Below, one piece after another: positions 30,424 to 34,776 of a DNA stretch of 34,776 nucleotides. Origin of the DNA: Anaerolineaceae bacterium UBA6107 (lineage in GTDB: Bacteria > Chloroflexota > Anaerolineae > Anaerolineales > Anaerolineaceae); contig DIWL01000009.1 in assembly GCA_002428455.1 (NCBI GenBank), positions 1 through 34,776 on the forward strand, written 5' to 3'. Position 1 is the first letter of the stretch. The number at the start of each line of letters is the position of its first letter. Below the pieces are notes generated by a model. The model was not told the DNA's origin. It saw nothing but the letters and a program-made list of their open reading frames with translations, and did no database searches. The position numbers and the translations under genes are program-made.

Positions 30424-30984
30424 ATGAAAGATATTTTTAAAGTAACAACCAGAACCATTGTCGCAGCAGGTCTTGGCGCAGCGCTTTTCGCGCTGTTGTT
30501 CATGTTTGTCAAGATCCCATCTCCTGTTCCCGGCACCTATATCCAGACTGCCTATGGTCTGGCCGGTTTCTTCGGCGTCCTGTTTGGACCCATCGCAACC
30601 GGTTTGATGGCTTTCATCGGGCACGCCATCAGCGACGCTGTGCAGTACGGCAGCCCCTGGTGGAGCTGGGTGATCTCCAGCGGTATCGCCGGCTTCATTT
30701 ACGGTTTTGCCTTCAAACGCACCCGGGTTGAAGAAGGCATCTTCGGTGGGAAAGACATCCTGACCTACAACATCATCCAGGTCATCGGCAACGCCATCGC
30801 CTGGATCCTTGTTGCGCCTGTGCTGGACATTGTCATTTACGCTGAGCCGGCGAACAAAGTTTTCGCCCAGGGTTTGATGGCTTTCGCCTCCAACTCGGTT
30901 GTGGCCGGTGTTGTGGGTACCCTGCTGCTGCTGGCCTATGCCGCAACCCGCACCCGCAAGGGCAGCCTCAGCAAGAAAAGCTGA
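30424..30984 (+). CDS. ECF transporter S component, UPF0397 family
   Basis: The 186-aa hydrophobic protein has five to six membrane segments. IVAAGLGAALFALLFMFVKI at the N-terminus carries the AxxxA-type helix that contacts EcfT in S components. GFFGVLFGPIATGLMAFIGHAISD and WWSWVISSGIAGFIYGF match UPF0397 proteins, often annotated as riboflavin-type S components without proof. It captures a vitamin-like substrate; the ligand is unknown. ATG 30424 has an excellent Shine-Dalgarno. The energising ATPase and EcfT genes follow. Its own promoter and operator-like repeat are just upstream. Family firm, ligand open. Confidence 0.88.
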   Translation: MKDIFKVTTRTIVAAGLGAALFALLFMFVKIPSPVPGTYIQTAYGLAGFFGVLFGPIATGLMAFIGHAISDAVQYGSPWWSWVISSGIAGFIYGFAFKRTRVEEGIFGGKDILTYNIIQVIGNAIAWILVAPVLDIVIYAEPANKVFAQGLMAFASNSVVAGVVGTLLLLAYAATRTRKGSLSKKS

Positions 30985-31014
30985 TCTGAAGACACAAGAA
31001 TTAATCGATCTTTG

Positions 31015-31042
31015 AGGATGGCGGTTCCAGAACCGCCATCCT
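31015..31042 (+). terminator. 12-bp hairpin between the S-component and ATPase genes
   Basis: AGGATGGCGGTT (31015-31026) pairs perfectly with 31031-31042 across loop CCAG. No T-run follows, so it may act as a partial terminator or mRNA stabiliser that sets the ratio of S component to ATPase. Confidence 0.6.
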
Positions 31043-31099
31043 GATGTTGATTCATGTATAATAACCGCGGTCACAGGATCGAATAATCTGTAAGTATCA

Positions 31100-31151
31100 A
31101 GGAGAAAAGCGCCAATTACACAGGGCACGCCCTGGCGCCTGATGCGTATAA
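31100..31151 (+). promoter_or_regulatory. structured leader before the ECF ATPase gene
   Basis: A consensus ribosome-binding site (AAGGAG, about 31099-31104) stands some 48 nt before the GTG start, not next to it. Between them are CAGGGC/GCCCTG (31121-31126 with 31129-31134) and GCGCCA/TGGCGC (31109-31114 with 31133-31138), which partly compete. The in-frame codon before GTG 31152 is TAA. Folding could bring the ribosome-binding site close to the GTG. Confidence 0.45.
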
Positions 31152-32864
31152 GTGGTACCTCAACAGACTCCCATCATCGATTTTGATCACTTCACTTTTC
31201 AATATTATTCCCAGGCTGAACCGACCCTGCGGGATATAAATCTCAAGATCTATGCAGGGGAGAAGATCCTCATCGTCGGTCCCAGCGGCAGCGGCAAGAG
31301 CACGCTCGGCCACTGTCTCAACGGATTGATCCCCTTTTACTATAAGGGTAACCTAGAAGGCAGCCTGAAGATAAATGGCACCGAAACCCGGGACCTGGAC
31401 ATCTTCAAGCTTTCCAAGATCATCGGCACCGTACTGCAGGATTCAGACGGGCAGTTTGTGGGGCTCACCGTGGGTGAGGACATCGCCTTTGCCATGGAGA
31501 ACGATTGCGTACCGCAGGCTGAAATGCACGACCGCGTGGATCGCGTGGCCAAAATGGTGGATATCGCGCATGTAAAGAATCTCTCGCCATATGAACTCTC
31601 GGGCGGACAAAAACAGCGCACCGCGTTGGCGGGGGTGTTGATTGATGATGTGGACATCCTGCTTTTTGACGAACCGCTTGCCAACCTTGACCCCGCCACC
31701 GGCAAGACCGCCATCGAGATCATCGATGATATTCACAAGCAGATGGGTAAAACCATCATCATCATTGAGCACAGGCTGGAAGATGTGCTGCACCGCGATG
31801 TGGACCGCGTGATCGTGATCAACGATGGCTGCATCATCGCTGATATGAGCGCGCACGACCTGGTCAGTTCCGATGTCCTCAAAGAAAACGGCATTCGCGA
31901 ACCGCTCTACGTCACTGCGTTGAAATACGCCAATATCCATGTGACCCCGCAAATGAAGCCCGGGCATATCTGGAGCTTGGACACCAACGCGGTGAACGAA
32001 GCGCTGCGCAGTTGGAACCGTTCGGTAAAAACCCCGCTGGAAGCGCCGCCCAGACCGCCGCTGTTGACGATCGATCATTTATCATTCTCGTATGATGGCG
32101 TGCGACCCACCCTGAGTGACATCAATTTTGAGATCAGGGAAGGGGAGATGGTCTCCATCGTGGGCAAGAACGGCGCGGGCAAATCAACGCTGGCCAAACT
32201 GATGTGCGGCTTTGAAAAGGTGGACAAAGGAGCCATCCTGTACAAAGGACAGGATATTCATAAGCAGTCGATCAAAGAACGTGCCGAGTTCATCGGGTTC
32301 GTGATGCAGAATCCCAACCAGATGATCTCCAAGAACCTCATCTTTGACGAGGTGGCGCTCGGGCTGCGGCTTCGCGGCGTGAATGAGGAAGAGATCAAGG
32401 ACCGCGTTGAAAAAGTATTGGACATCTGCGGCTTGTCCCCCTTTATCGAATGGCCGATTTCCGCACTGAGTTATGGACAGAAGAAGCGCGTTACCATCGC
32501 CTCGATCCTGGTGCTGAGACCCAATATTCTCATTTTGGATGAGCCCACCGCCGGACAGGATTACCGCCATTACAGCGAGATCATGGAGTTCCTACGCCAG
32601 ATCAATGAAACCGGCGTCAGCATTATCCTGATCACGCATGATATGCACCTGATGCTGGAATATACCCCGCGCGCCATTGTGCTTTCGGAGGGACAACAAA
32701 TCGCTGATACGCTCGCATCGGTAGTGCTTACCGATCCCCAAACGATCGCTGCTGCCAACTTGAAAGAAACCTCACTCTACCACCTTGCACAGCTCGCTGG
32801 TATCCCGGATGGCACACAGTTCGTTCAGCACTTCATTGATTATGAAAGGGTTGCCGGTCAATGA
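31152..32864 (+). CDS. ECF transporter ATPase with two fused nucleotide-binding domains (EcfA-A')
   Basis: The 570-aa protein contains two complete ABC ATPase domains. Domain 1: Walker A GPSGSGKST at 43-51, Q-loop VLQDSDGQ, signature LSGGQ at 149-153, Walker B LLFDEP at 170-175. Domain 2: Walker A GKNGAGKST at 338-346, signature LSYGQ near 439 with Tyr for Gly, Walker B LILDEP near 462. The fused layout resembles YkoD-type ATPases that accompany UPF0397 S components. It energises uptake through EcfT. The start is GTG 31152, the first possible codon after an in-frame TAA; no adjacent Shine-Dalgarno is seen. The last codons overlap the EcfT gene by 4 nt. Confidence 0.93.
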   Translation: MVPQQTPIIDFDHFTFQYYSQAEPTLRDINLKIYAGEKILIVGPSGSGKSTLGHCLNGLIPFYYKGNLEGSLKINGTETRDLDIFKLSKIIGTVLQDSDGQFVGLTVGEDIAFAMENDCVPQAEMHDRVDRVAKMVDIAHVKNLSPYELSGGQKQRTALAGVLIDDVDILLFDEPLANLDPATGKTAIEIIDDIHKQMGKTIIIIEHRLEDVLHRDVDRVIVINDGCIIADMSAHDLVSSDVLKENGIREPLYVTALKYANIHVTPQMKPGHIWSLDTNAVNEALRSWNRSVKTPLEAPPRPPLLTIDHLSFSYDGVRPTLSDINFEIREGEMVSIVGKNGAGKSTLAKLMCGFEKVDKGAILYKGQDIHKQSIKERAEFIGFVMQNPNQMISKNLIFDEVALGLRLRGVNEEEIKDRVEKVLDICGLSPFIEWPISALSYGQKKRVTIASILVLRPNILILDEPTAGQDYRHYSEIMEFLRQINETGVSIILITHDMHLMLEYTPRAIVLSEGQQIADTLASVVLTDPQTIAAANLKETSLYHLAQLAGIPDGTQFVQHFIDYERVAGQ

Positions 32865-33694
32865 AGACGAAACTCTTTTCATATAATTATGAAAACACTC
32901 CCATCCACAATCTTTCGGGATTGATCAAGTTCATCTGTTTTCTGCTGCTCACTTTCGCCACAATGTACACATACGACATCCGCGTCATTCTCGGCATGCT
33001 GGTCTTTTCCTTGATCATTTTGCGCATCTCAAAGATCAAATTCAGCCAGATCAAAGTGATGCTCATCTATGTGCTGATCTTTATTCTCATCAACGCCATC
33101 TTTACGTTTTTCTTTGCCCCGGAACATGGAACCACCCTATATAACACGCGCAACCCGATTATGAAGCTTTGGGGTAACTTTGAGCTGACCCAGGAACAAT
33201 TGCTGTACCAGGTCACCCTGGCGTTCAAATATCTCTCGGTCGTACCCCTGGGCATCATCTTCCTGCTAACCACCAACCCGAGCGAGTTCGCTTCTTCGGT
33301 GACCGCGGTGGGGGTACCCTACAAAGCATCTTTCGCGATCTCGCTGACCCTGCGCTACTTCCCGGATATTTTGCGCGTCTACAACGACATCAGCCAGGCG
33401 CAGCAGGCACGCGGGCTGGAAATGTCGGGCAAGGCGAAAATGAAGGAGCGCGTCAAAAATTCGCTGATGATCATCATCCCGTTGATCTTCTCGACCCTGG
33501 AGCGCATTGAGGTGGTGACCAATGCCATGGACCTGCGCGGCTTCGGCAAGGAGAAGCGCCGTACCTGGTACTGCGTGCAAAAGCTGCGCCCTGCGGATTA
33601 TTACGCGCTGGCGGTGTCGATCGTTGCCGTACTGATCGTGGCATCCGTGGCTTATTTCCTCAACCACGGACGATACTTTAATCCATTCATCTGA
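32861..33694 (+). CDS. ecfT: ECF transporter transmembrane component EcfT
   Basis: The 277-aa membrane protein has about five transmembrane helices: 24-45, 45-60, 68-88, 118-140 and a C-terminal one at 245-265. The two coupling-helix signatures of EcfT are present: QAQQARGLE (about 182-190) and NAMDLRGFG (about 223-231), the Ala-Arg-Gly-type motifs that dock into the ATPase subunits. ATG 32861 overlaps the ATPase stop (ATGA), so translation is coupled. An intrinsic terminator follows at 33721, closing the ECF unit. Assignment is firm; substrate choice is made by the S component. Confidence 0.93.
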   Translation: MKTKLFSYNYENTPIHNLSGLIKFICFLLLTFATMYTYDIRVILGMLVFSLIILRISKIKFSQIKVMLIYVLIFILINAIFTFFFAPEHGTTLYNTRNPIMKLWGNFELTQEQLLYQVTLAFKYLSVVPLGIIFLLTTNPSEFASSVTAVGVPYKASFAISLTLRYFPDILRVYNDISQAQQARGLEMSGKAKMKERVKNSLMIIIPLIFSTLERIEVVTNAMDLRGFGKEKRRTWYCVQKLRPADYYALAVSIVAVLIVASVAYFLNHGRYFNPFI

Positions 33695-33720
33695 ATAATC
33701 CTGGAAGCTAACAGAATTTC

Positions 33721-33752
33721 AACCGCTCTCTTGTCAAGAGCGGTTTTTTTCC
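33721..33752 (+). terminator. intrinsic terminator of the ECF operon
   Basis: AACCGCTCT (33721-33729) pairs with AGAGCGGTT (33737-33745) and is followed by a run of T residues. Confidence 0.92.
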
Positions 33753-33852
33753 TTTATAATGATTTTTCAACTGGTTGTGTGAGACTTGAACTACATGTCT
33801 CGCCGGACGTGGCAGAGCCTGCCTGGTTAGAAGACTCTTTGCAAGAACTGCG

Positions 33853-33882
33853 TTGACAGCAGGTTCGCTTTATTGTTATAAA
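33853..33882 (+). promoter_or_regulatory. candidate promoter of the B12-binding-like gene
   Basis: TTGACA (33853-33858), an 18-nt spacer and TATAAA (33877-33882) lie about 80 nt before the TTG start at 33962. I see no riboswitch consensus between 33753 and 33961. Confidence 0.55.
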
Positions 33883-33961
33883 AATATTGAGTTAATTGGG
33901 CTCAATCAAACACAAAAATACTTCCCCGGTGCGGGAGGTATGATACGGAAATGGAGGCACT

Positions 33962-34776
33962 TTGTCTAAGACAGTCGTAGCCGCAGCATTGGGGGAATGT
34001 GTGCACGTTGCCGGCGTGATGAACTTCCTGCGCCTGGCGGAAGCCCAAGGCTGGCGCACAGTTTTCCTCGGTCCGGCGGTGCCGGTCGATGAAGTGATCA
34101 AAGCCGCGCAGCGCGAGAAGGCTGACCTGGTGGGGGTGTCCTACCGCCTTACCCCCGAGACCGGCGAGCGGCTGCTGGCGGAATTTGCCGAAGCTGCTGA
34201 TGAGCTGCATAGCCGTGGGGTGAAATTCTACTTTGCCGGTACCCCGCCGGTGGCGGAACGCGCCCGCGCGATGGGTTTCTTTTCCATGGTGTTTGACGGC
34301 AGCGAAGAGGTGGAGGACGTGATCAACTCCCTCCAGGATACGCCTGCCGATGGTACTGTAGAAGCCAATTGGCCGGATACGGCGCTGGAGCGCATGCGCT
34401 GGAAAGCACCTTACCCCATCCTGCGCCATCACTTTGGCCTGCCGACGATGGAAGCCACCATCGCGGGCATACAACAGATTGCTGAATCGCGCGTGCTCGA
34501 TGTCATTTCCCTCGGCGTGGACCAGGACGCGCAGGAAAACTTCTTCCACCCGGAGCGCCAGAACCCGCGCAAGTTCGGGGCAGGCGGGGTACCCGTACGC
34601 TCAGCCGAAGATTACCGCGCCCTTTACGAGGCCAGCCGCACCGGCAACTATCCCCTGCTGCGCACGTACTCCGGCACCGATGATTTCATCCGCCAGGCAG
34701 AGGTGTTCGTCGAGACGATCCACAACGCCTGGTGCGCCATTCCGCTCTTCTGGTTCAACCGCATGGACGGACGCGG
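33962..34776 (+). CDS. cobalamin-binding-domain-like protein, 5' part (runs off the right edge)
   Basis: The start is TTG 33962, with GGAGG 4 nt upstream; the frame stays open for 271 codons to the window end. The N-terminal 130 residues look like a Rossmann-type B12-binding domain: GECVHVAGVMNFLRLAEAQG, TVFLGPAVPVDEVIKAA, ADLVGVSYRLTPETG, KFYFAGTPPVAERARAMGF. The cobalt-ligand motif DxHxxG appears as CVHVAG, keeping the His and Gly but not the Asp. The region after about 160 (LGVDQDAQENFFHPE, IPLFWFNRMDGRG) resembles the barrel domain of glutamate-mutase-like or methyltransferase-like proteins. It may be a B12-dependent mutase or a relative. The rest lies beyond the window, so the exact family is open. 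Confidence 0.65.
   Translation, partial: MSKTVVAAALGECVHVAGVMNFLRLAEAQGWRTVFLGPAVPVDEVIKAAQREKADLVGVSYRLTPETGERLLAEFAEAADELHSRGVKFYFAGTPPVAERARAMGFFSMVFDGSEEVEDVINSLQDTPADGTVEANWPDTALERMRWKAPYPILRHHFGLPTMEATIAGIQQIAESRVLDVISLGVDQDAQENFFHPERQNPRKFGAGGVPVRSAEDYRALYEASRTGNYPLLRTYSGTDDFIRQAEVFVETIHNAWCAIPLFWFNRMDGR

Noticed and set aside
33810..33870. tRNA-like fragment (GGTTAGA, GCAGGTTCG)
   Set aside because: No acceptor stem or T-arm partner can be formed; the region fits a promoter better.
33753..33961. Possible cobalamin riboswitch before the B12-binding-like gene
   Set aside because: I could not find the conserved B12-box or a convincing set of stems.

Overview
The window looks like a chromosomal piece of a GC-rich, free-living, probably anaerobic bacterium. 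The gene mix (ECF-type vitamin transporter, M29 aminopeptidase, CrtI-like desaturase, BaiN-like flavoprotein, arsenic cluster, many lipoproteins and secreted proteins, two REP-associated transposases, heptamer-periodic intergenic DNA) would fit Chloroflexota/Anaerolineae. That placement is inference: no rRNA or other marker gene is present.

Layout. 1-2212: 5' part of a large FtsX/MacB-type ABC permease gene (minus strand). 2213-2628: palindromic repeats. 2629-5001: an AT-rich type II restriction-modification operon, m4C-type methyltransferase then an AvaI/BsoBI-type endonuclease, behind an array of operator-like repeats. 5095-5595: a vestigial 3' end of a flavoprotein gene plus heptamer repeats. 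5580-7355: BaiN-like flavoprotein and a secreted protein. 7457-10487: arsenic resistance unit arsR - double-domain ArsM - acr3. 10535-11336: heptamer DNA and an RHH/MazF toxin-antitoxin pair. 11364-12808: OsmC-like protein, rubrerythrin-like protein and a decayed second rubrerythrin copy. 12954-15752: lipoprotein, unknown protein, a new 53-aa membrane protein and a CrtI-like enzyme, all minus. 16060-19211: HIRAN-like protein, ZIP transporter, carrier protein, PepSY-like and zinc-ribbon membrane proteins. 19320-20426: M29 aminopeptidase. 20559-25250: mobile-element zone with RAYT 1 between inverted REP copies, a lipoprotein and a secreted protein, an amber-interrupted IS110 element, and a VOC protein whose tail is encoded by a repeat. 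25396-28272: large surface protein with a degenerate M23 domain. 28287-29402: RAYT 2 inside its own array of paired palindromes. 29501-33752: SAM hydrolase and a complete ECF transporter (S, fused A-A', T). 33962-end: a B12-binding-like protein running off the window.

How the genes work together. The arsenic unit senses As(III) (ArsR), methylates it (ArsM) and exports it (Acr3). The two R-M genes form one operon with stop and start codons abutting. The SAM hydrolase, ECF S component, ECF ATPase and ECF T form a co-directional locus; the ATPase and T genes overlap.

The most unusual material is non-coding. (i) A two-hairpin REP unit with an invariant 25-nt spacer occurs five times around RAYT 2, and a solitary copy at 2.3 kb is split by another palindrome. 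(ii) 7-bp-periodic intergenic DNA occurs at four loci and runs into gene ends. (iii) A 37-nt repeat shared with the RAYT 1 locus supplies the C-terminus and stop codon of the VOC gene. (iv) The IS110 element has a candidate bridge-RNA leader next to a REP-like palindrome.
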